The notes beneath the pieces are model-generated. The model made no database searches. It was not told the origin of the DNA and saw only the letters and a list, made by a program, of their open reading frames with translations. Of a stretch of 64,000 nucleotides of DNA, positions 12,352-23,195 are shown in pieces. Numbering within the stretch: the stretch's first letter is position 1; every line of letters begins with the position of its first letter. Origin of the DNA: Rhizobium sp. BT04 (GTDB lineage: Bacteria > Pseudomonadota > Alphaproteobacteria > Rhizobiales > Rhizobiaceae); NCBI RefSeq assembly GCF_030053135.1, contig NZ_CP125652.1, positions 2,495,001 through 2,559,000 of the forward strand. The letters run 5' to 3'. The position numbers were made by a program, and so were the translations under genes.

Positions 12352-12494
12352 GCTCCGTCTGGCCGATGAAGCCCCAGGCCGGGCGGCGGCTTCGAAATTC
12401 AAGGGCTCGCGCAGAACGAAGCCTTCAACCGTTTCGCTTCGGCAGGTGCAACGTGCAGGCCGAAATTGTAGAAGGCCAGACGCGCGGAAGGCAT
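12352..12494 (-). pseudogene. Frame-shifted remnant of a DUF3291 family gene
   Basis: Starting one base after the DUF1178 stop on the minus strand, one frame reads MPSARLAFYNFGLHVAPAEAK, a second continues VEGFVLREPLNFEAAARP, and a third continues GFIGQTE. Joined, these resemble the N-terminal third of DUF3291 proteins (RLAFYxFG then GF then FEAAxRxxGFI). At least two frameshifts and loss of the rest of the domain make it non-functional. Family assignment is from memory of the motif. A further open stretch down to a TAG at 12252 (VKELAACNAETQKDLLACIQ and on) has no family I recognise. Confidence 0.42.
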
Positions 12495-12495
12495 T

Positions 12496-12924
12496 TCAGT
12501 TCACATCCTCGGGCAGAACAGGGATGGCGGCGATCTCGATGCCCTCTTCCACGAGCGCCTGCGCCTCATTGAGCGTCGCCTGACCGATGATGCCGCGGGC
12601 GTCCGCCTCGCCATAATGGATCTTGCGGGCCTCCTCGGGAAACTTCGCGCCGACATCCTCGGAATTGGCCTTGACGGCCGCAACGGCCTCTTTCAGTTTT
12701 TGCAGGGCCTCCTGGCGCATGACATCCATCGCCAGCGTCTGCCTCTCGTCCTTTTTCCGCGCCGTCGACACCGAAGGCGCCATCAGCAGCTTGGACACGG
12801 CGGCGGAATGGCAGACCGGGCAGGTCAGGAAACCAGTCGCAACCTGGCGGTCGAAATCGGCGCTTTCAGAAAACCAGCCTTCGAATTCATGGGCATTGTC
12901 ACAGGTGAGGGAATAACGGATCAA
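12496..12924 (-). CDS. DUF1178 family protein
   Basis: A 142-residue conserved protein of unknown function. The N-terminus (MIRYSLTCDNAHEFEGWF) and the pair TCPVCHS (about 34-40) suggest a zinc-ribbon-like fold made from Cys8 and the CxxC pair. The C-terminal half is helical and Glu/Ala-rich, ending in the acidic tail LPEDVN. Its start overlaps the end of the nitrilase gene by four bases, so the two are co-translated, an arrangement common in Rhizobiales. Function cannot be inferred from sequence. Confidence 0.85.
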   Translation of the reverse strand: MIRYSLTCDNAHEFEGWFSESADFDRQVATGFLTCPVCHSAAVSKLLMAPSVSTARKKDERQTLAMDVMRQEALQKLKEAVAAVKANSEDVGAKFPEEARKIHYGEADARGIIGQATLNEAQALVEEGIEIAAIPVLPEDVN

Positions 12925-13778
12925 GCGGCAACGCCTCCTGCGACTTCCCCCGCAATCCTCTCGACCGAAAATTCCCGGCCATTCCTCAGGTTCGGGATCT
13001 TGTCATGCGCGGCCTTGACCGCGCCGGGATCGATCTCGGCGACGATGACCGCCTCGCCGGTGGCGCCGGCCGACGCCAGCACCGTGCCCCAGGGGTCGAT
13101 GATCATCGAATGGCCGAAGGTCTCGCGTCCGTCCTCGTGCCGGCCAGCCTGCGCGGCGGCAATGAGGAAGACACCGTTCTCGATGGCGCGGGCCCTGAGC
13201 AGGATCTCCCAATGCGCCTCGCCGGTCTGCTTGGTGAACGCGGCCGGAACCGTCATCACCTCGGCGCCGGCAACCGCTTGGGCGCGGAAGAGCGCGGGAA
13301 AACGCACGTCGTAGCAGATCGCAAAGCCCATTTCGGCAAAGGGCAGTGAGAGGACGCGGGCCTCCGAGCCGGCGGTGTAGGCCGCACTTTCACGCCAGCT
13401 TTCGCCATTGTCGAGATCGACGTCGAACATATGGATCTTGTCGTAGCGATTGAGGATTCGGCCATCGGGACCGAACAGAAAGCCGCGATTGGCGATCTTG
13501 CCGTCCGCAAGGGCAATCGCCGTCGAGCCGACATGCATGTAAATGCCGAGTTCGGCGGCGAGATCGGAGCCGGTCTTGACGATGATGTCGTGCGTCTCGT
13601 CGGCGAGCACGGCGCGCGCCGCCGCGCGGTCGCGCTGCAGCATGCCGGTCATCTCGGGCGTCTGCACATAGGTCGCGCCCTCGGCGGCGGCTTCACGCAC
13701 AAGCCGCGCCATGGCGGCGGCATTCTTCACCGGATCGACCCCGGAACACATCTGGATGGCGGCGGCCTTGAAGCTCAT
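12921..13778 (-). CDS. Carbon-nitrogen hydrolase (nitrilase superfamily)
   Basis: Amidase-type hydrolase of 285 residues with the nitrilase triad: Glu in VQTPEMTG (about 41), Lys in RYDKIHMFD (about 112) and Cys in GFAICYDVRFP (about 155). ATG at 13778 was chosen because MSFKAAAIQM is the family start; the longer frame has a non-conserved leader. Close relatives include Nit1-type deaminated glutathione amidases, and the neighbouring glutaredoxin gene agrees with a glutathione-linked role, but substrate specificity is inference. It lies between grxC and the DUF1178 gene in a minus-strand operon. Confidence 0.9.
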   Translation of the reverse strand: MSFKAAAIQMCSGVDPVKNAAAMARLVREAAAEGATYVQTPEMTGMLQRDRAAARAVLADETHDIIVKTGSDLAAELGIYMHVGSTAIALADGKIANRGFLFGPDGRILNRYDKIHMFDVDLDNGESWRESAAYTAGSEARVLSLPFAEMGFAICYDVRFPALFRAQAVAGAEVMTVPAAFTKQTGEAHWEILLRARAIENGVFLIAAAQAGRHEDGRETFGHSMIIDPWGTVLASAGATGEAVIVAEIDPGAVKAAHDKIPNLRNGREFSVERIAGEVAGGVAA

Positions 13779-13788
13779 CGGTTCGTCC

Positions 13789-14046
13789 TCAGGCCGCCAG
13801 CATCGGATCGAGCTTGCCGGCCCGATCGAGTGCAAAGAGATCGTCGCAACCGCCGACATGATCGACGCCGATGAAGATCTGCGGAAAGGTGGTGCGCCCG
13901 TTCGACTTGCCGATCATCTCCTGGCGAAGATCCGGCGAGTAGGTGGCGTCGTGCTCGACATATTCGACGCCCTTTTCTTCGAGCAGGGACTTGGCGCGGC
14001 TGCAATAGCCGCAAAACTGCCGTGTATAGATGGTGACGGGTACCAT
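13789..14046 (-). CDS. grxC: Glutaredoxin 3
   Basis: An 85-residue glutathione-dependent disulfide reductase with the dithiol active site CGYC at about 11-14 in YTRQFCGYCSRAK. The later TTFPQIFIG segment holds the cis-Pro of the thioredoxin fold and GGCDDLFAL binds glutathione. ATG at 14046 gives the normal family length; a 20-residue upstream extension is not conserved. It is 10 bases upstream of the nitrilase gene and 31 bases after comF, consistent with one transcript. Confidence 0.95.
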   Translation of the reverse strand: MVPVTIYTRQFCGYCSRAKSLLEEKGVEYVEHDATYSPDLRQEMIGKSNGRTTFPQIFIGVDHVGGCDDLFALDRAGKLDPMLAA

Positions 14047-14077
14047 GATCTCTCCAGACCGATGCCGAGTATTTCTG

Positions 14078-14854
14078 TCATATAGGCTCGGACAGAGCCC
14101 TTGCAAAGGTCAAAACCGTTATCTCGGCCGCCCCCGCCTTGCGCAATGTCCGGCTTGCTGCAGCGACCGTCGCCCCTGTTGTATAGACGTCGTCGACAAG
14201 AACGATGCGCTTGCCGAAAATGTCGTTTTCGCAACCCTTGGCAATCGCGAAAGCGCCCCTGACATTATCTTCGCGCGCCTTCGCGCCGAGGCCGACCTGC
14301 TGGCTCGTGCGCTTGACGCGGATAAGCGTGGCTGCAAGCAGCGGCTTGCCCGAAAGCCTTGCCATATGGCGGGCAAGCTCGGCTGCCTGGTTGAACTTGC
14401 GCGCCAGCATGCGGGTACGGTGCAGCGGCACCGGGATCAGCGCATCGCAGCTTTCGACCGTCCCGTCGGAGGCGCGCAGCATCCAGGCGGCCATCATCGG
14501 CGCCAGATCGGTGCGATCGCGATATTTCAGCCCATGAACGAGATCGCGGGCCGCATGGTCGTGGGTCGCAGCCGACCGCAGCCGGTCGAAAGGCGGCGGG
14601 TGGGCGATCGCCTCGGCGCTGAGGATGCCGGCACCGAGATCGTGCGAGAAGGGAATGCCGAGCACTTCGCAATAGGGCCGTTCGATGAAGCGGATGCCGG
14701 ACCAGCACTTTGCGCAGAGCCCGCGATGGCCGCCTGTGGAAATACCGCAGACCGAACAGGCTGGCGGATAAAAGAAATCGGCAAGCGCCGAAAACGGCCG
14801 CAAGAGATGCGTCCGCAAGACCTTTGACGGACTTTCGAAATCGATCGGCCCCAT
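14078..14854 (-). CDS. comF: ComF family phosphoribosyltransferase-like protein
   Basis: A 258-residue ComF protein. The N-terminus has a zinc-finger-like CSVC...CAKC arrangement (about 35-52). The C-terminal half is a type I phosphoribosyltransferase domain with the PRPP loop IVLVDDVYTTGATV (about 212-225). In naturally competent species ComF acts in DNA uptake; in rhizobia the role is unknown. It starts the minus-strand operon comF-grxC-nitrilase-DUF1178 and diverges from a methyltransferase gene. Confidence 0.9.
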   Translation of the reverse strand: MGPIDFESPSKVLRTHLLRPFSALADFFYPPACSVCGISTGGHRGLCAKCWSGIRFIERPYCEVLGIPFSHDLGAGILSAEAIAHPPPFDRLRSAATHDHAARDLVHGLKYRDRTDLAPMMAAWMLRASDGTVESCDALIPVPLHRTRMLARKFNQAAELARHMARLSGKPLLAATLIRVKRTSQQVGLGAKAREDNVRGAFAIAKGCENDIFGKRIVLVDDVYTTGATVAAASRTLRKAGAAEITVLTFARALSEPI

Positions 14855-14931
14855 GCCAACGAGGCTAGCGCATAATCTCGAAAAGGAAAATCGTCTTGCC
14901 GCTTAAACCGTGCGGGACTAAGGACATCGCC

Positions 14932-15816
14932 ATGGAAACGATTTTCGACAAGGCCCTGATCGCCGCGCATCGCCATCGCGCGCTTGTCAACAACGACCCG
15001 AAAGCCGCCTTCCTGCTCAACATCGCCGCTGAAGAAATGGCCGAGCGGCTTGCGGTCGTCGAGCGGACCTTCGAGACCGCCGTCGAACTGCATGGCGCAA
15101 CGGGGGCTGCCGCCCATGCCGCGCTGGCGACGGGCAAGATCGGCACGATGATCCGGGTCGAGAGCGAGAGGGCCTATGCAATCCCGGGAGAAACCCTGAT
15201 TGAGGCGCCGCTCGAGGACGTGCCGCTCGAACCGCAATCGGCCAATCTCATCCTTGCGCCGCTCAGCCTGCATCTGACCAACGATACGCCTGGCGTCTTC
15301 ATCCAGATCCGTCGCGCCCTGAAGCCGGACGGCCTGTTCCTGGCTGCGATCCCCGGCGCCGGCACGCTGCAGGAATTGCGCGACGTGCTGCTGGCCGCCG
15401 AGGTCGAGATGACAGGTGGAGCAAGCCCGCGCGTCATCCCCTTCGCCGATGTGCGCGATGTCGGCAGCCTGATGCAGCGCGGCGGCTTCGCGCTGCCGGT
15501 GATCGATGCAGAGAACTACACGGTACGATATGATTCGCTCTTTCCGCTGATGCGGGATCTGAGAGCGATGGGCATGAGCAATCCGCTTGCGGCCCGCGGC
15601 CGGATGCCGCTGACGCGCGCCTTCTTCCTGCGCGCGGCCGAAATCTACGCCGAGCGTTATTCCGATCCCGACGGACGCATCCGCGCGACCTTTTCGATCA
15701 TCTATGTCTCGGGATGGGCGCCGCACGAGAGCCAGCAAAAGCCGCTCCAGCCGGGCTCGGCCAAGGCGCGCCTTGCCGATGCGCTGAAGGTGGAAGAGCA
15801 CAAGCTCAGGCAGTAA
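14932..15816 (+). CDS. SAM-dependent methyltransferase, NDUFAF5/BioC-like
   Basis: A 294-residue protein of the group often annotated as BioC- or NDUFAF5-like methyltransferase. ATG at 14932 follows AAGGA by seven bases; the longer frame from 14896 lacks a site. The central part has a degenerate SAM fold: LEDVPLEPQSANLILAPLSL and ALKPDGLFLAAIPG match motifs after the glycine loop, but the usual GxGxG loop is weak. It diverges from comF. Relatives hydroxylate a complex I subunit in mitochondria; whether that applies here is unknown. Confidence 0.78.
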   Translation: METIFDKALIAAHRHRALVNNDPKAAFLLNIAAEEMAERLAVVERTFETAVELHGATGAAAHAALATGKIGTMIRVESERAYAIPGETLIEAPLEDVPLEPQSANLILAPLSLHLTNDTPGVFIQIRRALKPDGLFLAAIPGAGTLQELRDVLLAAEVEMTGGASPRVIPFADVRDVGSLMQRGGFALPVIDAENYTVRYDSLFPLMRDLRAMGMSNPLAARGRMPLTRAFFLRAAEIYAERYSDPDGRIRATFSIIYVSGWAPHESQQKPLQPGSAKARLADALKVEEHKLRQ

Positions 15817-15831
15817 ACGCCCACAGCTTCT

Positions 15832-15999
15832 TCAATTCGCAGGCAGATTGTTGTTGATCACGTTGAAGACGTTCTGCAGGGCATTGGTAAAAAAGCCCAG
15901 ACCCGAGATGAGCGCGGTGCAAATGATCGCGGCGATGAGACCATATTCGATCGCCGTCGCCCCTCTGTTATCCGCAAAAAATGCTTTCAAAAGACGCAT
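15832..15999 (-). CDS. Flp family type IVb pilin
   Basis: A 55-residue prepilin. MRLLKAFFADNRGATAIEYGL shows the short basic leader, the Gly after which prepilin peptidase TadV/CpaA cuts, the conserved Glu and Tyr of Flp pilins, and a following hydrophobic helix. ATG at 15999 gives the normal length; a 16-residue hydrophobic extension is rejected. No other tad/cpa genes are nearby, so it is an orphan pilin gene that would need assembly machinery encoded elsewhere. Confidence 0.9.
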   Translation of the reverse strand: MRLLKAFFADNRGATAIEYGLIAAIICTALISGLGFFTNALQNVFNVINNNLPAN

Positions 16000-16066
16000 T
16001 ACCCCAACCTTTAGCGCGAAGACGACAAACGACCATTCCACGACCATCGGGCGATGGCCGGCACTT

Positions 16067-16384
16067 TCAGCAACCGGCGCCGACGCCGTAGCCCTGGACG
16101 ACGCAGACCGAGCCGGGCGTATCCTGGAGGACGCTGCGGCGGATCGTATAACGCTTGCCGCTTTCGTTCTTCGGGATCGATCCTGTCGTCATCGTGTCGA
16201 ATTCAACCGGCGCGCTGGCAAAGACGCTCTTCTTCGAGGAATCCGCAAGCATCGGCGTCAAGATGAGCGTCAGCGCCACCACTGCCGTGCCGAACAAAAG
16301 GGCGATATTGAGCGCACCCGTCCTGCGCGAGGCAGACGAAACCCGTTCCTTTTCCCGGACAGCTTTCCAGAAATCATCGTCCAT
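16067..16384 (-). CDS. Small membrane-anchored hypothetical protein
   Basis: A 105-residue protein that I do not recognise. From ATG at 16384 it has a charged N-terminus (MDDDFWKAVREKERVSS), one transmembrane helix (about 24-46, ALNIALLFGTAVVALTLIL) and an exported tail of about 55 residues ending in two Cys residues (CVVQGYGVGAGC). It is followed on the same strand by the Flp pilin gene 67 bases away. The ORF could start 36 residues earlier, but that leader is not protein-like. The tail resembles short envelope proteins of Rhizobiales. Confidence 0.68.
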   Translation of the reverse strand: MDDDFWKAVREKERVSSASRRTGALNIALLFGTAVVALTLILTPMLADSSKKSVFASAPVEFDTMTTGSIPKNESGKRYTIRRSVLQDTPGSVCVVQGYGVGAGC

Positions 16385-16510
16385 GACGTCAAGCCTTTTA
16401 ATACACGCACGCCAGATGCTTGATTGAGGCCGATCTTTGGCAGAAGGTGTTAAACGATCCATTAATATCCACAGCCGAAAACGGCGTGGCACAATAATAA
16501 TCAGCTAACG

Positions 16511-16565
16511 CTAATGCATGTCGCCTGGAAGTGTGCAGCGGTTCCAGGATAACGACATGCATTAG
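16511..16565. repeat. Palindromic intergenic repeat, RIME-like, part 1
   Basis: CTAATGCATGTCG (16511-16523) pairs perfectly with CGACATGCATTAG (16553-16565), and inside it CCTGGAA pairs with TTCCAGG (16542-16548). A long hairpin with 20 paired bases results. It closely resembles the rhizobial intergenic mosaic elements that are repeated many times in Rhizobium genomes. Confidence 0.8.
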
Positions 16566-16573
16566 AATAAAAA

Positions 16574-16619
16574 TTTAAAGCGCGTCGCACCAATCAAGTT
16601 CAACCGGATGCGCTTTAAA
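16574..16619. repeat. Palindromic intergenic repeat, RIME-like, part 2
   Basis: TTTAAAGCGC (16574-16583) pairs with GCGCTTTAAA (16610-16619). The interior (GTCGCACCAATCAAGTTCAA) is the usual filler of a widespread rhizobial palindrome. Its right arm contains the TAA stop codon of mutT (16615-16617), so the repeat forms the end of that gene and may also act as its terminator. Confidence 0.78.
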
Positions 16620-17028
16620 GTAAATCCTGCAGCATCGGGATGAGCGGCTCGTCGGCCGGCGGCATCGGGTAATCGCGAAGCGCCTGCGGGCGCACCCATT
16701 TCAGCGCCTGGCCCTCCCGGCCCTGAGGAATGCCCTCATAGCGCCGGCAGATATAAAGCGGCATCAACAGGTGGAAAGTCTCGTAGGAGTGGCTGGCAAA
16801 AGTGAGCGGCGCCAGACAGGCGATCTTGGTGTTGATCCCGAGTTCTTCCTCAAGCTCGCGCACCAGCGTTTCCTCCGGCGTCTCGCCGGGCTCCACCTTG
16901 CCGCCGGGAAACTCCCACAACCCCGCTAGCGACTTTCCCTCGGGACGCTGTGCCAACAGGATACGCCCGTCGGCATCGATCAGCGCGCAGGCGGCGACCA
17001 GCAAAATCTTCCGGCCGGCATTGCTCAT
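16615..17028 (-). CDS. mutT: Nudix hydrolase, MutT-type (8-oxo-dGTP diphosphatase)
   Basis: A 137-residue enzyme that removes oxidised dGTP from the nucleotide pool. The Nudix box GGKVEPGETPEETLVRELEEELG fits GX5EX7REUXEEXGU and lies at about residues 41-63. WEFPGGK and the C-terminal PADEPLIP segment match MutT. ATG at 17028 ([16 protein letters not shown]) is preferred over an upstream one that overlaps the GNAT gene further. It overlaps the GNAT gene by four bases, forming a unit with it and with argJ. The last codons lie inside a palindromic repeat. Confidence 0.93.
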   Translation of the reverse strand: MSNAGRKILLVAACALIDADGRILLAQRPEGKSLAGLWEFPGGKVEPGETPEETLVRELEEELGINTKIACLAPLTFASHSYETFHLLMPLYICRRYEGIPQGREGQALKWVRPQALRDYPMPPADEPLIPMLQDLL

Positions 17029-17831
17029 CGCGGCTCCCGCTGCCAATAACAATAATGATAGGCATCGCGAAAGCCGAGGCGTTCATAGAGGGCGATGGCC
17101 GGACGGTTGGACAGCTTCACCTGCAGCCAGGCCGATCGGGCGCTGCGCATGCGCGCCCAGCGCAGCGCCGAGGTCAGGATCTCGGTGCCGAGTCCCTCGC
17201 GCCGCCGCGTCTCGGAGACCGAAAGCGACATGATGCCGGCAAGGTCGTTGTCCTGTACGCAGAGCACGGTCGCCAGCGGGCCGTCCGCCGCATTCTCGAT
17301 CATGAACAGGCCCGATGGCGGCTTGATCGCCGAAATGATTTCGGCGAGCGCCGGCTTCAAGCTCAGTGGTGCCCGCTCGACGGCAAGGTTGGCGTCGACG
17401 AAACGGCCGACATCATGGGTCGGCAGGTGATCGAGCGTATCCGGCAACGCGGCCTCGGCAAGGTCGCAGGTCATCACCACAGTCTCGTCGAACCGCGTCC
17501 AGCTCTGCGCGCTGAGAAGCTCGATCAGGACAGGCGAAGCAAGCGGCGTCTGGCGGATGACGGCGGCGCGGCCATAGGCCTCGAACTTCCGGCTCGCCTT
17601 TTCCAGGCGGATTTCGACGTCGCGATGATCCGAAGGATCGAGCGGCACGATCGAATTCAGCCGGTTGGACGGATGGCCGGCCGTCAGCCGCACCTGCCAG
17701 CTGCCGTCATATTGCACCGACGCCGCCGGCCAGGCACGGAAGCCGACGGCCTCCAGCCTGCGCACCAGCGGCAGATTCTGTGAAGAAATGGATGCCTGCG
17801 TCAATGAACGATCAGCTCCGATAGTCGCCAT
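17025..17831 (-). CDS. GNAT family N-acetyltransferase
   Basis: A protein of about 268 residues with a C-terminal acetyl-CoA binding fold: [23 protein letters not shown] holds the RxxGxG-type loop and [13 protein letters not shown] is the classic final GNAT motif. The N-terminal half has no clear motif. ATG at 17831 overlaps argJ by 20 bases; a TTG at 17804, just after the argJ stop, is an alternative. It lies between argJ and mutT on one strand. Substrate unknown. Confidence 0.85.
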   Translation of the reverse strand: MATIGADRSLTQASISSQNLPLVRRLEAVGFRAWPAASVQYDGSWQVRLTAGHPSNRLNSIVPLDPSDHRDVEIRLEKASRKFEAYGRAAVIRQTPLASPVLIELLSAQSWTRFDETVVMTCDLAEAALPDTLDHLPTHDVGRFVDANLAVERAPLSLKPALAEIISAIKPPSGLFMIENAADGPLATVLCVQDNDLAGIMSLSVSETRRREGLGTEILTSALRWARMRSARSAWLQVKLSNRPAIALYERLGFRDAYHYCYWQREPR

Positions 17832-19053
17832 TGATCGCAACATATTCCTTGGTGAGGTCGCAGGTCCAGACGGTTGCGGTGCCGGCGCCGAGGCCGATAT
17901 CGACTTTCACGGGGATATCCTGCGCCTTCATGACGGCAGAGGCGGCCACCTCGGAATAATCCGGGTCACGCTCGCCATTGACGGCGACCCTGATGTCGCC
18001 GAACCAGATGGCAAGCCGGTCTCGGTCGGCCATCTCGCCGGATTTGCCGACGGCCATGACGATCCGGCCCCAATTCGCGTCTTCGCCGGCGGCTGCCGTC
18101 TTGACCAGCGGCGAATTGGCGATCGACAGTCCGATGCGCTTGGCGGCGGCATCGCTTTCGGCGCCCGTCACGGTGATTTCGAGCATCTTGGTTGCACCCT
18201 CGCCGTCGCGCACCACCTGCAGCGACAGATCCTTCAACACGTCGTTGAGGGCGGCGCGGAAGGCGGCAAGGCGCGGATCATCGGCGCGTTCGATGCGGGC
18301 CTGGCCGTCCTCGGCCGCGGCCCCCGTCGCAAACAGCATCAGCGTATCGGAGGTGGAAGTATCGCTGTCGACGGTCATGGAATTGAAGGTCGGACCGACG
18401 CCGTCAGACAGAAGCACCTGCAGGGCGTCGGGCGCGATGTCGGCATCGGTGACGACGAAGGAAAGCATCGTCGCCATGTCGGGCGCAATCATGCCGGCAC
18501 CCTTGGCAATGCCGTTGATCGTGACAGTGACGCCGCCGATCTCGGCGCTGCGGGTCGAAACCTTCGGATAGGTGTCGGTCGTCATGATCGCCTTGGCGGC
18601 CTCGAACCAGAAATCGCCGGTCGCTTCGATCTGCATCCGGTCGAGGACGCCTGCGAATTTGGTGGCGTCGAGCGGCTCGCCGATGACGCCGGTCGAGGCC
18701 AGATAGACTTCGTTTTCGGCGCAGCCGACGGCAGCGGCAGCAGACTTCGCCGTCAATGCAGTCGCCTGGCGGCCCTTTAGGCCGGTGAAAGCATTGGCAT
18801 TTCCGGAGTTGACGACGACGGCGCGGGCGCTGCCATGAGGGAGATTGGCCCGGCAGAAATCGACTGGCGCCGACGGGCACTTCGAACGAGTGAAGACGCC
18901 GGCAACCGCCGCCGGTCTATCGAAGACCATCATCAGCACGTCGGTGCGGTTCTTGTACTTGATGCCGGCGGAAGCCGTCGCCATGCGCACACCGCGCAGC
19001 GGCGGCATCGAGACGAAGGATTTCGGAGCGAGCGGAGAGACGGAACCGGACAT
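17812..19053 (-). CDS. argJ: Glutamate N-acetyltransferase/amino-acid acetyltransferase ArgJ
   Basis: Transfers acetyl from N-acetylornithine to glutamate, and often also makes N-acetylglutamate from acetyl-CoA, in the cyclic arginine pathway. ATG at 19053 gives the usual 413 residues. The self-cleavage site, where the precursor splits into two chains at a Thr, lies in [27 protein letters not shown] near the N-terminus and the C-terminal [15 protein letters not shown] are typical of the family. It is followed by the GNAT and mutT genes. Confidence 0.96.
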   Translation of the reverse strand: MSGSVSPLAPKSFVSMPPLRGVRMATASAGIKYKNRTDVLMMVFDRPAAVAGVFTRSKCPSAPVDFCRANLPHGSARAVVVNSGNANAFTGLKGRQATALTAKSAAAAVGCAENEVYLASTGVIGEPLDATKFAGVLDRMQIEATGDFWFEAAKAIMTTDTYPKVSTRSAEIGGVTVTINGIAKGAGMIAPDMATMLSFVVTDADIAPDALQVLLSDGVGPTFNSMTVDSDTSTSDTLMLFATGAAAEDGQARIERADDPRLAAFRAALNDVLKDLSLQVVRDGEGATKMLEITVTGAESDAAAKRIGLSIANSPLVKTAAAGEDANWGRIVMAVGKSGEMADRDRLAIWFGDIRVAVNGERDPDYSEVAASAVMKAQDIPVKVDIGLGAGTATVWTCDLTKEYVAINGDYRS

Positions 19054-19137
19054 GATGAGACCTGCCAATGAGCATTTCCGGGCGAAAAATGGAACCGGCT
19101 CGCCATCGGGAAATGCGACAACAACAACGATAGTGAA

Positions 19138-19158
19138 GGGCCCGGAAGAACCGGGCCC
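19138..19158 (-). terminator. Likely terminator of the parvulin gene
   Basis: GGGCCCGG and CCGGGCCC form a perfect 8-bp stem around AAGAA. It lies 12 bases after the stop of the parvulin gene on the minus strand. The following tract is T-rich but interrupted, so efficiency is uncertain. Confidence 0.62.
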
Positions 19159-19169
19159 AGATGCAAATA

Positions 19170-20051
19170 TTACGGCTTCGGTGCCGGTGCGGCAGGCTCG
19201 CTGCCCGGCTCCGGCTGCTTGTTGGCCTGGTCGTAACCCTTGCGCAGCGTCTCGTCCGTGATCTCGATCTTGGTCGAGGCCTTCGCCTTGTTCAGAAGCT
19301 CGAGATACTTGTCACGCATGACGAGCTGACGAACCTGATCCTGCACCTGCTCGAAGGGGGGCGGCGGGGCGTCGCGCTTATCCTCGACCTTGATGACGTG
19401 ATAGCCGAAATCGGTCTTGACGGGCGTCTTGGAATAGGTGCCCTTCTCAAGCGCGAAGGCTGCGTCCTCGAATTCCTTGACCATGCGGCCGCGCGAGAAA
19501 TAGCCGAGATCGCCGCCTTCCGACTTGTTCGGATCGGTGGATTTTTCCTTGGCGAGCTCGGCGAAATCCTTGCCGGCATCGAGCTGCTTGATGATGTCCT
19601 TGGCTTCGTCCTCGGTCTTGACGAGAATATGACGGGCGTGGACTTCTTCCTGCTTCGGCAGGGCGGCGACTTCCTTGTCGTAGCGGGCCTTGACTTCTTC
19701 AGGCGTCACGACGTCGACGACATGCTTCTTGAAATAGGCGTTGTGCAGTTCGCGATCGGCGAGATACTGCATGCGCTTCTTGAATTCGTCGGTCTGATCG
19801 AGCTTCTCGGCCGCAGCGTCGGCGGCAAGCAGCTTCACGTCGATGGCTGCGGAAAGGGCTGCGACCTTCTTCTGGTCATCGGGAAGCTGGGCCAGTTGCG
19901 GATCGAGATTGGCGACCGCGAGGTCGAGTTCCGACTGGTGAATCTCCAGATTGCCGACCTTGGCGATGACGGCGTCATCGGCATAGGCCGGAGCTTGGAG
20001 CGCAACAAAAGTTGCAAACGCCAGAACGGCAAGTTTGTTGGTGGTCAACAT
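19170..20051 (-). CDS. Periplasmic parvulin-type peptidyl-prolyl isomerase
   Basis: A 293-residue exported PpiC/SurA-type folding helper. The N-terminal 24 residues form a signal peptide ([18 protein letters not shown]...APAYA, cleavage after AYA). A helical chaperone-like part follows, with a parvulin rotamase domain (about 133-225) bearing [22 protein letters not shown] and [12 protein letters not shown]. The tail is Pro/Ala-rich. It diverges from secA, so a secretion motor and a folding catalyst for secreted proteins share an upstream region. Confidence 0.94.
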   Translation of the reverse strand: MLTTNKLAVLAFATFVALQAPAYADDAVIAKVGNLEIHQSELDLAVANLDPQLAQLPDDQKKVAALSAAIDVKLLAADAAAEKLDQTDEFKKRMQYLADRELHNAYFKKHVVDVVTPEEVKARYDKEVAALPKQEEVHARHILVKTEDEAKDIIKQLDAGKDFAELAKEKSTDPNKSEGGDLGYFSRGRMVKEFEDAAFALEKGTYSKTPVKTDFGYHVIKVEDKRDAPPPPFEQVQDQVRQLVMRDKYLELLNKAKASTKIEITDETLRKGYDQANKQPEPGSEPAAPAPKP

Positions 20052-20154
20052 GAAATACCCTTCACAGTTACATCGCCGGTTTCAGCATCGCCTGAATCCA
20101 GCCCAAAATAGCCATCAACACCGGATTGTGGCCTTTCTGTATCCGCCAAATCCG

Positions 20155-20183
20155 TTGACATCATTCGACCCCCCTCTTATCTG
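20155..20183 (+). promoter_or_regulatory. Sigma-70-type promoter of secA
   Basis: TTGACA is followed after exactly 17 bases by TATCTG, an excellent match to the housekeeping promoter. It lies 115 bases before secA and points towards it, with no gene in between. Confidence 0.62.
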
Positions 20184-20297
20184 TCACGCAACCTCGCGTC
20201 CAGAACAGTTTCCGGGCGTTTTAAGGCGCGCGCCTGATTTTCGGCTGGGCCGCGAACAAGAAACGTCGGGGATGAATATTGAGAAAGGACCAGTCAT

Positions 20298-23015
<2,718 letters not shown>

Positions 23016-23035
23016 GGCAAGCCGCAAGGATCCAG

Positions 23036-23066
23036 AAAATGCCGCCTTCGGGCGGCATTTTCTTTT
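23036..23066 (+). terminator. Rho-independent terminator of secA
   Basis: AAAATGCCGCC and GGCGGCATTTT form a perfect 11-bp stem closed by a stable TTCG tetraloop, followed by CTTTT. It begins 21 bases after the secA stop. Confidence 0.88.
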
Positions 23067-23195
23067 CTGCGGCAACGCCTGACAATCGCAATTTCGACGT
23101 CGGGCAACAGGCCCGATCCGGAACCGTTTCTTAACCCTGTTCTGTCAAGACTTCGGCTGCGATTTGCCTGACCTTTAGAGTTTTGCGTGTTCATC

